DNA of 64,000 nucleotides from Sarcomyxa edulis (lineage: Eukaryota; Basidiomycota; Agaricomycetes; Agaricales; Mycenaceae). The notes beneath the pieces are model-generated. The model saw nothing but the letters and a program-made list of their open reading frames with translations. It was not told where the DNA came from and made no database searches. Location of the stretch: NCBI GenBank assembly GCA_009761415.1, contig QUOL01000005.1, positions 1,054,001 to 1,118,000 of the forward strand, read 5' to 3'. This document shows, in pieces, positions 1-12,356 of the stretch. Position numbers and translations under genes: made by a program. The stretch's first letter is position 1. Each line of letters begins with the position of its first letter.

Positions 1-1382
1 GTGAGTATTCTTCACTTTCCCAGCATCTTTTATTCTTCCCTGCAACTCTCTATTATGATGATACATTCCGAATCAAGCATAGTTCACACTGAAACTACCA
101 TGTTGACAAACATGCATCTAACGTCTTTCGCTCCTATCTGATCTCATATCCCAATGTCCACATTCGTCTGTTGGACTTTTTCACTGACGACCTTTTGTTT
201 CTCTGCAGGAACCCCAACCCTGAGAAATAAACAACTCTTTCTACTTGGGCATTTACCCTACAGGCATTTATGCATGGTTCGCCAGGCTAGAGGTCGCGAT
301 TGTATTGGATTGGGTTTCATCTTTATATGCATGCTTAGTTTTCCTGCTTCCTCCTATTATATGCTATGCCAACAATCGATTCCATGATCCGGCGCTCTAC
401 CTTTGTGATCCCCCTACTTTAGGCCCTTCGATGCCACGGTCTTCACACTCAAGTGCGAATGGTTTGCACCGAGCGGGGCAAGAACTACTTTCTACTCGAC
501 CGTATCCTACAACTCGAAAAATCGTCGTCGTATACGCTCAACAGCTCCTTCGAGACCGCCATCTCGGTCGCACTGTTCTGCACGCAAGAAACTGTTCATC
601 AGGTATTGATTGTCTGCCTAAACATCATCTGTTTTGGGAGTCTTCTTTGCTACCCCAGGCTAACACAGTCGTCTTACCAACTGCAATTGTAACAACTTGT
701 AACACGTTGTTTATAACGAGTGTTTCGGTGAGGACACTTTGAGAACGTTCCACATTACTATCTGCGCTCATGACAGTCTTGCAAAGATCCTTTTGAAGCA
801 CCATATGTTCTCACCTGGAAGGGTGTTTCATGCATCACAAGGCTTTCGTCCTTGCGCGCCCTACCTGAAAAGTCAAAGTTGGCCCAAATGCAAGATTACA
901 TCCGTGACCCCCAAAGCCTACCACCTCGTTTACATCGTAGACGCACGTCCGAAGGTGGCTGTCGCGCTCTTTGTCGACGTGGTGTCTCAAGCTTCACTGG
1001 ATTGTCTTCCAAGTCGGGGCTCTCAATCTCAGAACACAGCCTAGTTATAGAGACTTCGGGGCCGTGAACCTCAGGAGTCTACCGTTCTTCATGTCCTGTA
1101 GCTCTCAAAATTCAAATCACTTATGTGTCCAGGGTCACAGCGAACGGGCTCCCCTTCCACGACAGAGGCAGGTCACACTCAGGCAAGGGCTGCGAGGGAA
1201 AGGAAGGACTGATACAAGCATATCAGATTCACATATACTATGTAGATAAAATCTCAAAAATTGACCAGTCAGATGGGGCGAAACAGCAAAATGAGTAATA
1301 CAGTACCCAGAACCCACGTGGCCACATCTGGTGCAACGCGTCGAGTCACACAACCTGTCACACGCTGCTTCCTCCTCCCGCC
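1..1382. other. no confident gene; possible spliced exons of an upstream gene
   Basis: The window opens on a perfect splice donor (GTGAGT), so it may start inside an intron of a gene lying to the left. Several short open stretches on the plus strand are bounded by plausible donors and acceptors, for example one ending near 601 before GTATTGATT and one resuming near 659 after CCCCAG. None matches a family I recognise and I could not chain them into one frame. The last part (about 1040-1380) holds the promoter of the next gene. Confidence 0.3.
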
Positions 1383-4355
1383 ATGGTGCCTCTACGAATT
1401 TTATACACAATCAACAGTTCTCCACAGTACATCCTCGCAAAATCAACTTCTCCAGTAAAAGTTAATCCAGTACCTTATAATCCCAAATATGCCACTACTT
1501 CCCTCAAAGCTTCTCTCGATTTCATCTGTCATTCCAGTCCAGAACTCCTCCAACATCCGGAACGCGATTTTTCGGTCTATATACTCGACCCCCTCGAATC
1601 TCATTCTGCTCCCGCTCCAGTTAGTATCTCAACACCCTCGGCATCTACTTCCACTGCATGCATACCTACAACCGGAGTGGCAGTGGCACTCGGTCTGATG
1701 TCGTCCGCTCGCAGCCCTTCAACCGACATCCCTGTAACAGGCACTCTGATTACATTGGGTACTGGTCAGGAGGCATTGGAAGTCATATTTGCTTTGAGAG
1801 AGGTACGCCTACTCATCCTTGTAATCGCATCAATATCTTTCTTTAACCTATATCAACAGACAACACGCCAACCTCCACAGTCACGCACACATAACGAATT
1901 AAACGACACCAAAGAAGAAGAGTCTGACAAAGAAGACACGTCTCAGTCTACCTCTGGCCCGAAACTACCCATTCCAGCACCCCTTGTTGCGCGTACAGAG
2001 GCGGAAAAACTCCTCACAGGTGCTGGCACTGCAACCTATATCGGCCCACCCAAGAGAAAGGTGGGCAGACCAATAGATGAAACTCAAGCTCAGGCTGAAG
2101 CCAAGAAATCCAAATCCAAATCCAAATCCAAACATACGAAAGCACGCCTCATCCCTCCTTTTGTATCTACACCCCTCGTACGTCAACCCGGTCCTCAATA
2201 TTCCCAGCAGAACAAGAATTCGACATCATCGATCCTCAATGAGCATGGCTCTGATTCTCATGTCTCGTCGCCTCCATCGAATTCCCAGTCCACTCCGGAA
2301 CCAGCCTCCAATACCTCCCTTCTCCATCTTTTGACTTCCCTTTCTTCGGACCCACAAGCACAGCAGAAAACAGCAGCATTACTATCTGTTCTCACCTCTA
2401 TCGACTCCACCACGGACCCAGGTCAAAACCCAAATCCTGCACTCGTTGATGCATTGCGTCAATTGTTGAGCACATCCACGCCCTCGTCTCTGCACATCCC
2501 AAATCTCTCTCCACCACGCCAATCTCACTCTCATACAGATGATGAGATAGTGCTCCTAGACAAGGAAAATGTCAATCCCGGCGTGTTTCGCAGGAGGGCC
2601 GAGCGTGAACGAGAGCAACTCAAACTCATGGGCTCTGCCCTCGGTCCTCCTCCCGAGACGGAGAACAAACCTTCCTCACCAAGCACGAGTGCAGACGCGG
2701 GACGAAGGAGGAAACGGAGGCTGAGTGATTTCATGGACGAACGGGATGCTGAACGAGGAAGGAAGCAATCGCGTCAAATCCGAAGGACTATATCAGAGAT
2801 ACAGCCACAATACCCTCGTCCTTCTGGGAACAACTCGTACTACCGTCCCGAGAATGGTCCACAGACTTCCCCGCCTCGTCCTTCAGGTATCAATCATTAC
2901 GAAATGACCTTTCATGACAACGACACCAATTCCGCAAAAAACCCTATCTCTATTCCCGATTCTCCTCTAGCACCTACTCAATCCTCACCTATCCGACGAC
3001 CGAATATCAACAAGAAACCATACGTTGTCCCAGAGTGGGCTAGAACAGCCACAGCTACCAAGCCAAGGCTTTTGGCAGACAAGGCAGACAAAGGCAAGCG
3101 TAAGGAGAATACATCGGATGTCACGCAAGCCGAGAGAGAACGGGTCAGAAAGAGAGACAGGGAAACGGCCAGGAGAAGAGAACTTCGGGAAAAGGAGAGG
3201 ATGGCGAGTATACATGCTTCCGAGATGGATGAATCTACTTCTGCTCAGATTGTCCCTACGGAACAGGCGTCCTCTTCATCATCGTCTATGAGGCCACCCC
3301 CTCCACGACCTTTCACCAGCCATCTCCCTGTGTTTGCTTCTGACACGGTTACTGCATTTCCTTCCTCATCCCCCCCTCGTGATGTTTTGAAGACACCGCC
3401 ACGAGGGCGCCGTCTTGGTTCGCCTTCCACTGAGGCTATCTCCTTATTTACACCGACTCCTAAATCCCGGCGTAGTGGCCAGTTGGGAGATGGCAGCCCA
3501 CTGTTCTCCCCTGGACCTGCCTATTTGAAGTCTCCACTCGGTAAAAGAACTAAGATGTCGCCGACGGTGATGGAAGTGCGTCTCAGTCCAGGCGAAGGGC
3601 ATGGACGCTTCCGTGGAAGGAAGCGTGTCGATGCAAGCCAGACCACCGTGGAAGAAGAGATTGGCGAGGAGCAGCGTGACGAAGATGACATACTAGCCAA
3701 AGAACTGGACACTGCCCTCCAGGACCTTGATTTGCCCTCGAGTTCCTTACCCAGCAGCGATGTCGACACTGAACGACATCATACACCTGCACAACGACTT
3801 GACAATGACAGCGATGACGACCCGGAAGAACCGAAACAACACTGGTTCGGTCTTCCTCCATCTTCACCGCCTCCACCTACCAGTCCATTCCTCCCGGCTC
3901 AAGACACTACCACAGATGGAGAGGAGATGGATGACCTGGACTTGCTGCTCGCGACATCAGACGTGTCAGACGCCGAGTGCGGCGACCCACAAACCCCAAA
4001 CAACCCCTCCTACACAGCAGACGAGCTCGCCATGTGTTTTGACCTCAATGAATTTACCTCTCTCTTTTCTAGTACATCAAGCCATCCTTCCGAACCACCC
4101 ACTACGACCTCGGACATGGACCTCTTCGACCAGTTTACGAATCATCATGCACATTCAGATAGTACCTACAACGTAAATGACGGACTCGATGTCGATCTTT
4201 CAGATTTTGACTTCACTGAGTTCTGGGAAAGCGTCAAGCCTCTCGTAGACAGCAGCGCTCATTCAGTGCCGCAGGGATCTGAGACGGGGACCGAGATTGA
4301 TCATACCAAATTGGCGGAGGATGTGCACGCTTTGTTTAGCGGTTGCTTGATGTAG
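1383..4355 (+). CDS. Ams2/Spt21-like transcriptional regulator
   Basis: The reading frame is open for 990 codons, but a 57-nt in-frame intron is likely at 1803-1859 (GTACGC...CAACAG, phase 0), which would give a 971-aa protein. The N-terminal ~130 residues resemble the domain shared by yeast Spt21 and fission-yeast Ams2: it starts MVPLRILYTINSSPQYILAK, then has SLKASLDFICHSSPELL, a VYILDPLES strand and TGTLITLGTGQEALEVIFAL. These relatives control histone gene expression. The remainder is low-complexity and probably disordered: a KSKSKSK basic run near residue 235, Arg/Lys-rich stretches, and an acidic tail with repeated DLDLL and FDFTEF patches that resemble activation or docking segments. 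No GATA zinc finger is visible, unlike Ams2 itself. The start is the ATG in a CCGCC context. The family assignment is from memory of the N-terminal pattern and is moderately secure. Confidence 0.62.
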   Translation: MVPLRILYTINSSPQYILAKSTSPVKVNPVPYNPKYATTSLKASLDFICHSSPELLQHPERDFSVYILDPLESHSAPAPVSISTPSASTSTACIPTTGVAVALGLMSSARSPSTDIPVTGTLITLGTGQEALEVIFALREVRLLILVIASISFFNLYQQTTRQPPQSRTHNELNDTKEEESDKEDTSQSTSGPKLPIPAPLVARTEAEKLLTGAGTATYIGPPKRKVGRPIDETQAQAEAKKSKSKSKSKHTKARLIPPFVSTPLVRQPGPQYSQQNKNSTSSILNEHGSDSHVSSPPSNSQSTPEPASNTSLLHLLTSLSSDPQAQQKTAALLSVLTSIDSTTDPGQNPNPALVDALRQLLSTSTPSSLHIPNLSPPRQSHSHTDDEIVLLDKENVNPGVFRRRAEREREQLKLMGSALGPPPETENKPSSPSTSADAGRRRKRRLSDFMDERDAERGRKQSRQIRRTISEIQPQYPRPSGNNSYYRPENGPQTSPPRPSGINHYEMTFHDNDTNSAKNPISIPDSPLAPTQSSPIRRPNINKKPYVVPEWARTATATKPRLLADKADKGKRKENTSDVTQAERERVRKRDRETARRRELREKERMASIHASEMDESTSAQIVPTEQASSSSSSMRPPPPRPFTSHLPVFASDTVTAFPSSSPPRDVLKTPPRGRRLGSPSTEAISLFTPTPKSRRSGQLGDGSPLFSPGPAYLKSPLGKRTKMSPTVMEVRLSPGEGHGRFRGRKRVDASQTTVEEEIGEEQRDEDDILAKELDTALQDLDLPSSSLPSSDVDTERHHTPAQRLDNDSDDDPEEPKQHWFGLPPSSPPPPTSPFLPAQDTTTDGEEMDDLDLLLATSDVSDAECGDPQTPNNPSYTADELAMCFDLNEFTSLFSSTSSHPSEPPTTTSDMDLFDQFTNHHAHSDSTYNVNDGLDVDLSDFDFTEFWESVKPLVDSSAHSVPQGSETGTEIDHTKLAEDVHALFSGCLM

Positions 4356-4573
4356 GAGGGCACTATCTTGATGCGTTATATACCGCGACGAATGTCAAAT
4401 AATATATATGTCCGATTCCATCTGCTAGCAGAAACAAGCTCGTAAATATACTGTCGTACCAAAGCATATAGTAGAATTTCAAGTACATATGCACATGTTC
4501 TGTAAGTGATAAGTAGCACGGTCATTTGGTTTAAATAAACGCGTCGAACGAAGCCTCATGCACCCACTCGACT

Positions 4574-7104
4574 TCAAGTCATCAAGAGAGAGACCTTCAA
4601 AGGCATCTTCAATCTCCGATCTGCGCCACATCCTACAGTTGGGGTCGCAATGCCAGTCATGTTCCAGTACACTTCCTCCTCCGAAGGTTCGAACTTGAAG
4701 GTTTGCAAAAGCCTGGAGAGAACGGCCTCTGGAATCATTTACCTGGATCAGCACAGCGCTAAACAGTATCGAATGAACGTACTCATTTCCAACTGCGAGA
4801 ACTTGAAACCGCTGCGAGAGATAATGTGTTAGAGCTGGTAGATTCGCGTTACCGTAGAGAACATACATGCAAGCTCGGCCGCCTCCGATGAATGTCCTTC
4901 AGACGAATGCGTTAACGGACTAAATGTGTTAAAGCAAGACCGTCTTACATTCTGGAGCGAAAATCCGATGATTGGATTCAATTGAGTAGATACCGTCGAG
5001 CAAGAAAACTCACAAGTGCGAGTAGACTCCGGGGATATGCGCGTTGGCCACTGTATCTGGAAGGGGTGACATCCAACGCTCAGGTTTCCATTCATAAGAG
5101 TCAGGGCCCCAAATTTCGGGATTTCGGTTAGAAGCCATCATGGACACAATAATGGTTGTATTATTCGGGATCGGAATTTCCGTTATCTTTTTCCCGTCCA
5201 CTCCAACAATTGGTTTGGACAGAGGAAGTATGACGTTCTTTCGGGCGCTGCGATACAAAACATATAGGCAATCTATCAATATGGGTTTGAAACGAGGTGA
5301 CTCACGTTCGTAATGTCATAGATGCGGGAGGATATCTATTGTATGTTCAGTGAAACTTCCTTTGCCCAGATTTACAACTTAACGCACAAACGCAATGTCT
5401 CTCTGCATACCGCGTCTAAATACGGAATAGAGACTAACGTGTCATGCCCGATATCCGTTTGATTTGCGTAAACATCTTGTATTTCCTTCCGCAATTTATC
5501 TTGAATTTCAGGATGGAGGGCCAGGAGATGAAGAATGCGACAGATGGCGGTGGAAGTCGTGTCTATAGCCGCAAACATGATGGTCCTGAGTGTCTGGATC
5601 AGCCTGTCTTCAAACATATGATCGCAAAAATGTGACTAACGACATCTGCCCGAGCAATTCAGAGTCCTGGAGTTTATCTTCTTCTGCAGCCTCCATATTA
5701 GCTTTGACTACGTTTGAGCAACATCAGTTTCCATCATCAGCAATCATGAAATTTCGTCTGCGTACGGAGAATACTCATAATATCCTTTCCGTGACCGATC
5801 TGCTCTACAAAAGCATGGCCACCCGCCTGAAGAGCTCGTTTCTTGGCCTCGAATACTTCGGTGGAAGTCTGGGCCATAATTTCTACCATTTCTCTGACCC
5901 GCTGAACCCTCTTGGAAGGGACCATTCTCACGACGAAGGCGCGGAACTTGGGCGGTCCAAGCTTCACGAGGAACGGCAAAGCTGTTCGAACGATGCGCAT
6001 GCTAAACAGGGCAGGCCTAATGTGAAACATGAAGACTGAGGCATAAGAAAACGTAAACTCGGAGAAATATCAAAATTCACGAACATGAGATTTTTGATAG
6101 ACTTGCTGTATGGATGATTGTCTGTGTCGTCTATGAGAGGGTCAAACGAATATCCGAGGCCGCTTTGCCCAATCAGCTCCAAGGCCGTGCGAGTCGTCCA
6201 TTGAAGTATATCGATCTACCAATAGCAAATAAGAATGGACGGCAAGGTACATGTTGAACTCGCCCGTCACCTCTTGAGGCCCCTTCGCAACCTTGGAGGA
6301 AAGAGTGTCTCGGAGCTGCGAAAACCGGAACTCAGTGTTAGGAATCGAGAGGACAAGGCGCAGAACAAACTGTGATGGTTATCTTGTTGAAGATGGGCAT
6401 CATATCACGCATATGGTTGATATTGAACACGGGATTGAGCATCTTCCGTTGCTTGCGATGATGCTCACCTTATATGATTTCAATACGCGTGGCTCATGGA
6501 GGACTTTCTGCGACTTACCCAAAGTTCCAAAAAGACCCATACCAAAGATCAGACGATTACTCCTGAGGCATGACAATCAACATCAAGCAAGAAAGGTCAT
6601 GGACTTGGAAATGTGTTTACTGTATGAACAACGAGGTCTCTTCGTAGATGTTCTGATCCTGTACAGAGACGGAGTCAATACAGCGTCTATATCGGCCAGA
6701 TAAGGGGACTAACTTTGACCAAGATGTGGTGCAGTGCTGTCGGGTCAGATACGAGTAGCTGTTTAGTCTGTATGTTATTTCAGTGAACGGGAATGGAACA
6801 TATTTGTGCAAGGACATACACCAAAAAGAGCTGTCAATCTTATAACACCGCCGTACGTTTCGTAGATATGGCGGTGAAAGTCCCATCCTTGAGAGTCAAA
6901 CACTTGCGTGAGATTACCTGTGGCTCGTCAACCTCAGCACTGCTTGAACTATGATGAGCTTGGATAAATACCTTTCCACCACGAGTCAGATGGGGGCCCC
7001 GGGATATTGTCCAATGGAGACTTCATGACAAGCAATGTCAAGAATCGCCAGCATATCCAGGAGCCGAAGTAAAGGGCAAGACCTTTGAGTACGAAAAGTA
7101 TCAT
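4574..7104 (-). CDS. microsomal cytochrome P450, 17 exons
   Basis: Exons, in order: 7104-6972, 6917-6820, 6767-6714, 6658-6621, 6562-6519, 6468-6371, 6315-6271, 6215-6085, 6016-5766, 5707-5641, 5585-5388, 5335-5306, 5247-5014, 4951-4949, 4896-4867, 4811-4783 and 4728-4574. They sum to 1638 nt (545 aa). The product has an N-terminal membrane anchor (MILFVLKGLALYFGSW), the proline hinge IPGPP, the I-helix AAIDTTSTA, the K-helix ExxR in CRETLRL, the PERW meander and the haem loop FIGGGRACIGF with its Cys ligand. This is an ER-bound haem monooxygenase that would need a P450 reductase. Substrate and CYP family are not assigned. Every key motif is intact, so it is probably functional. The 4951-4949 exon is only three bases (see findings). 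It shares a 1.1-kb upstream region with the divergent SDR gene. Confidence 0.93.
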
Positions 7105-8243
7105 AGGCGAAGACTCGGAGGAAGAAGGTTAGCATCCTCTGCAAGATCATATATACCCTAATGAGTGCATGGGAAAGCAAGATCTAGACCTGTAGATGTT
7201 GACTAGTTGACACCCTGATTATGAGTCCATGACGGTTGTGCCTTCTCTTCACGACGAAAATGGGAATTATCAGGCCCTGGACCTGAACGCCACCTTCGAC
7301 TGTTCGCGGGTGAACTTGAATCACAAGAAATGCGAACAGAGCTTGAGCATGAGGAGGAGAACCTCACGAAGCTCCGGACTGACAATAACAATAGGCCCAC
7401 GACGAAGATATAATCGAGTTCTCGTTGGCGGTTCTCGTTGACGGTTCTCGGTGACGGAAGGAGGCCACGCGGGAACAGATATGCTTCATGACGCATGATG
7501 TATCACCATATCATAGCTATATCCTGATTGCGTGGCTGAGGGACTGATGCGCCGACGATAAGAGAATGCCAGGCTAAGCCAATAAACCGGTCAAACTGCG
7601 AAAGTGTAGTTGTGTTTTAACGTTTAGAAATGTTTAGAATGTACTTATCAGAGCACTGATGCCAGCGGTACCGGGCGGTGTGAGAACGGCGAACCTGTAT
7701 CAGGTCCACGGGGGAAGAAGAACTTCCAAAAAAAATGATCATCGAACGCGACTTTGGTGGCCATGCATCATGGGAGACTCGAGCGGGAAGTTGACAGCAC
7801 GGACTCACCGCCGACAATGAGACCGTGAGATGTCGAGACATAAAAAAAGGCATATCACGCCCAATATACACTGGGATGTACAGCCGAAGTTCCCAGACAG
7901 CTTCCCCACGCAAACGAGAGTCATAAAAGACGAGATCGTCTTGACTTCTGAATTTGAAACAAATACAAAATACGAAATCAATATTTGGCATGGGCCTCTG
8001 TGTAAAATAGAACACGCGATTTGGAAGTTCAAGTTGAATTTGTATTCTGAAGTGCAGTTTGCGTGCAGTTGACGTGCAGGCAGCAGGACCCAGGCAAGAG
8101 CCACCGAGACAGGTCAGACGTGGCCTGCTATTTTGTGTGAGTTTAATGCGGGTCGAGCCGGTCAAACCGTTGCATGTTCATTTCTTCGTTGGGCAGATCT
8201 TCTTCACTTCGATATCATCGATCATCGCGTCTGGCTGCTCAAC
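7105..8243. promoter_or_regulatory. bidirectional intergenic region between P450 and SDR genes
   Basis: About 1.1 kb separates the divergent starts of the P450 (minus) and the SDR (plus). Open frames exist on both strands but lack family similarity and good splice logic. A small imperfect tandem repeat around 7418-7450 reads TTCTCGTTGGCGG/TTCTCGTTGACGG/TTCTCGGTGACGG. I see no other feature. Confidence 0.5.
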
Positions 8244-9459
8244 ATGAGGATCGCCGTTACTGGATGCAATGGGCGTGTAGGGAAACGTGTCGTTATCTGT
8301 GCTCTCATACAAGGCCACACTGTCGTTGGATTGGACTGTCTACCGCCAACTAATGACTCGACAGTAGATCTTCAGACAAACCCCCGGTTTTCTTTCCGTC
8401 AGGTGGATCTGACGAATTATGATGAGACACTGAAGGCATTACAGAACATCGATGCTGTCGTACAGTTGGCAGGATTCCCGAATCCATTAGAGAACGAGGC
8501 TATCGTTCACAATACGTAAGTCGTCCACCTCTAGATGCCATTATTGACGCCAATCACTGGAGGGTGCTGGTAGAAACGTCGTTATCACGTGGAATGTTCT
8601 TTCCGCTGCTGCCAAGGTGAGATCAGGACAATGCTCGAAATTGGTCCAATCACAAACCTGTGACTACATTCGTGCATACTACGATACTCTAGTTGGGAAT
8701 CACCAGAATTGCCCAGGCATCATCTGTGAATGTCGTGCCCATGATCTTCAGTAAACGACCACACTTTGCCTATTTCCCCATTGACGAGGGCCATCCATGC
8801 GAGTGAGTCCGTTTCAAACCATATCATCTCCCTTGCTCTTATAATAATCTAGGCCTCCTTCTGTGCAGACCAGATGAACCGTACGGTCTTTCCAAACTGT
8901 GAATCTAGATTCACTTCGATTCTGTTGTTCTGCGTTCTCTGACACAGCTGATATCTAGGATCTGTGAACTTCAAGCAGATACAATCGTCCGCGGACATCC
9001 TTCTATCAGGATTGCTAGTCTCCGCCTTCATTGGTCCGTCCCCACCCGCGCTCATGCTCATAGAGACGATCCAAATGACGCCAAAAATGACTTGTGGGGG
9101 TAAATCTGCCTACTGTGATCCCCGCAATGCCGGTGGTGTGCTAAAATAAGACCCAGGTACGTGCAAGAAGACTCTGGTGCGGAAGCCTTCCTTTTAGCTA
9201 TCACGGCGGAGAACGGAAAGTGGTCTGGACACGAGAGGTTTTTCATCGCAGCTCCAGAGATTACAGTGGAGGAGGATTCAAAGGTCTTGGCGCAGACACA
9301 TTGGCCGGATGTGCCACTCAAAACAGAAATCGCTGGTAGAAAAGGTATGTTTGGAATGACCATCTATTGCCACCCTCACAATTCAGCATAGTAGGCTTCT
9401 TTGATTGTACGAAAGCAAACGAGTTGCTTGGATGGAACCATGATCTTAAGGGCATCTAA
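8244..9459 (+). CDS. NAD(P)-dependent epimerase/dehydratase-like SDR protein
   Basis: Seven exons (8244-8515, 8574-8616, 8693-8802, 8869-8898, 8959-9099, 9157-9344, 9392-9459) sum to 852 nt, giving 283 aa. The N-terminus IAVTGCNGRVGKRVV is a Rossmann fold with the extended-SDR GxxGxxG fingerprint. The active-site tyrosine and lysine are in YGLSK (YxxxK), and SSVNV precedes it at the usual catalytic Ser position. The C-terminal FFDCTKANELLGW is the usual substrate-domain end of UDP-sugar-epimerase-like SDRs. The protein is short for a sugar epimerase (~340 aa), so it belongs to the compact NAD-binding group of unknown substrate. All introns are GT-AG and 40-90 nt. Cytosolic; no targeting signal is seen. 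Confidence 0.88.
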
Positions 9460-10086
9460 TACGGAGGTAAAGATTGTAACAGACGAACATCAAATAACGA
9501 GAGTTACATCATGATATCTACCAGTAGGCAAAAGCGGTACGAGAGCAATGAAAGCAGATAAGGCTGTCTACCTGACTATGATGAACACAAGAATGTTGAA
9601 GCCACGCCAAAGATACGCCAAAGATACGCCGCGTTCGACGAAGTCACGTTCTGTGTCCGTGTCACCCTCACGCGTCGATCTCTTTTTGTGACCTGCCCTC
9701 TTTTTCTCGAACTTTTGTCTACGTCCGTCGTCCGTCGTCCGTCGTCGACTTTAGCGTCGAGCTCTGGACTGACTTCACTCAAACTCCAAAGCTCATTCTA
9801 TGGCCCTTGGAGATCACAGCTATTCTGGACTCGTTCACTCCTCCATTACTGACGGTGCATATGGCTGCCTTTCCCGTCGCCTCCAAGTCCGCACATGTTG
9901 CGAACTCGCCTGTCTTGCATACTTACATCTGCATTCGGCGCTCTCAGACCTCTGTATCTCAATACTTAACTCCCAGCGCTCTTTGTGGACGTTTATGAAT
10001 AGACAGAGCGCCTAAGAGCGCGCAGTCGCACCTTAAAAGAAGGCTTGCTTCTTTTGAGCCGACCTCGAGGCTTGTCTCTTGCCTTC
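9460..10086. other. intergenic, with a short GTC/CGTC microsatellite
   Basis: No gene is seen. A short tandem run of (GTCGTCC) lies near 9723-9746, and AGATACGCCAA is repeated twice near 9608-9630. The 3' half should contain the promoter of the RBR ligase. Confidence 0.4.
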
Positions 10087-12356
10087 ATGTCCGCACAGGC
10101 TGGCCCTTCTCGCCCCAGGGCTGCTGCCGTCGCCAACACCATCGATAATGAAGTTGCCTTCCTCAATCTCGCTGCCCAGCTTAGTCTCGAGGATATAGAT
10201 ACATTACAGGCTACTCATAAAGGTAAACAGAGGCAAGGTGCTCCCATCAGCGACGCTGAATTGGCGCTCAATCTCTTCGCTGAGGACGCACGAGCTCTAG
10301 CTATGTTCAATAATGATCGTGCTTTGGCCCAGAGTTTGTCATTAGAGACAGACACACGAGCACCCACCTATCCATCGTGAGCGATTTACCGATGATTGCT
10401 CAGATCTATATATATGATACTCAATCTTCCATCACCCAGTCCGATTCATCCTACCCGAGCCCCTCAACAAGTCCCAGCTGGGGTACATACAGTTCAGAGA
10501 GGTAACACGCAGCCTCCAGCAAAGTCAAAGTAAAGATTCCCTTTTCGTTGGAATCTCAAATCTACATCTCACTTATGTTGCCTATCCAGCCAGACCTGGA
10601 CATCTTGGTTCAAAGATCTTTTCGTTCCGCTTTTATACATCAATGAACCTTCACCTTCCACTGTCAAAGCTTCAGCCTCGACTTCCCCAAGCCGGTTCGT
10701 GATATATAATTGCTCTTCATCCACCTCTGATACCAACTTATCGTTCGTGACAGACTGACAGGGCATACATGCGTGATATGCCAGGAGCCCATCCGAGGTT
10801 TCGAAATGCGTGCCCCATGTGGCGATTACTACGATAAGGATTGCGCCTGCGATCTCTTCGAAGCCTCTACGCGTGACGAGTCACTGTTTCCTCCTCGTTG
10901 TTGCCGTCAACCTATTCCACTTCGTCTCATCCAGTCCCAGCTTAGCCCCAGTCTTGTCACTCTCTTCAACGAGAAGACTATCGAATTGGGAACCTCGAAG
11001 CGCGTGTATTGCGCTAACCCAACTTGCAGTCGCTTTCTTGGGCCACAGGACCAAGGGTCGGGATGGTTTGGTGGGCCCAAGCTTTACAACTGCACGTCTG
11101 TCAAGTGCAAGACTGCAACGTGCGGTCGATGTAAAGTCGCAGTTGATCCCTCATCATCCCATGTGTGCAGGGAAGACATCAAGGATAGAGAAGTTTTGGC
11201 TATGGGACAGACGGAGGGTTGGGCGCGATGCCCTGGTTGTGAACAATTGATCGAGCTCAATTTAGGGTACTTTTCTCTCTCTCGGTAGCATGTTACTGCG
11301 CGCTCATTCAAACCTCTCCTTATAGATGTTATCATATGACGTGTATCTGCAAGACTCAGGTGAGTCTCTACGGACACACTTCTCTTGTCATCTGACGTAC
11401 CTCCTCGACAGTTCTGTTACCTCTGCCGAGCGATATGGAAAAGGTGTGCCTGTCCACAATGGGATGAGAGACGACTTTTGGCGGCAGCAGAAGCTCGCGT
11501 TGATCACCGACATGCGCAGCATGCTCCTGCACGTGCACCTCTGCACTTTCAGAACGTTGCTCAAAGACCAATAGCGATTGCGCCTCCGCCTCCGAGGCCA
11601 CGAGCAACCGTGGCAAATACAACTCTGCAACGGCCGGTGAATTTGATACCCGTACCGCCTCGTCGAGAGCCTGCTCCAGTAGCTGTTCCACCGCGACCTG
11701 CACTCGTCGCACGGGCCGTCGCCCCATCGTCACAACGCTCTTCAATGACACGTGAACCTACTCCAGAACAACCAGGCAGAAACCTGTCAGCGAGTCTGCA
11801 GGAAACGTCATCGCAGAGGACCCAACAATGGCTTTCGAATTCCAGACGGGACAGCATGCTACATGCCGCGTCATCTAGAGAGTCCGCACTTCTCAATAAT
11901 TCAATCTCTCAAAAACCACAGGGAAGAGTATTCGCATTCGGTACGGTGCTCACTCCTGATCCTGGCGTTTCTCTCTCAACTCCGGGTACTATTGGAACTC
12001 GAGCGTCTGGCAGAGCTGAGTACAATCAATCCAAGCATATCAATCCAAGCAAGATCGCAAATCCGTTGAAATTAATTGATTCATCCAAGGACACTGCTAA
12101 TGCCGAACGCAAGAAACTAGTGAAAGAGGCAATGGATTATCTACGCGTACATCATGACTGTGATCATGAGAAATGGAAGTACCGTCATGGTGGGGGGAGA
12201 TGTGAGACCTGCCACCAGCACCTTCCCATATTTTTGCTCGTACGTCTTTCTTTGCGGTGCCTATTACGTAAATATAAGATACTGAAATATGCCTTCCAGC
12301 GGTGTGTTGGATGCCAGATCTTAGCATGTCGTCGATGCCGTCAGAATCGTCTTTGA
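10087..12356 (+). CDS. RBR-type (RING-IBR-RING) E3 ubiquitin ligase
   Basis: Seven exons (10087-10376, 10440-10529, 10590-10694, 10754-11266, 11326-11359, 11412-12239, 12300-12356) sum to 1917 nt, giving 638 aa. RING1 starts CVICQEPIRGFEMRAPCG and includes the PPRCCRQPIP segment. The IBR follows as YCANPTCSRFLG with paired CxxC. RING2 is CPGCEQLIELNLGCYHMTC, then CKTQFCYLC; the Cys of the HMTC motif is the expected thioester cysteine. The N-terminal ~100 residues are helical (DAELALNLFAED), as in many agaric RBR proteins. The C-terminal third is Pro/Ser-rich and ends in a second Cys/His cluster (CETCHQHLP, CVGC, CRRC), which may bind another zinc. RBR ligases take ubiquitin from an E2 on RING2 before passing it to substrate; the substrate is unknown. 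Confidence 0.92.

Noticed and set aside
5964..6182. Open reading through the P450 intron after KNLM
   Set aside because: Reading through gives residues unlike any P450. Using donor 6084 and acceptor 6017 gives KNLMPALFSM, which continues the family alignment and keeps the total frame.
7617..8165. 182-codon minus-strand open frame upstream of the SDR gene
   Set aside because: No recognisable domain. It overlaps open frames on the other strand and lies in the divergent promoter region. Left unannotated.
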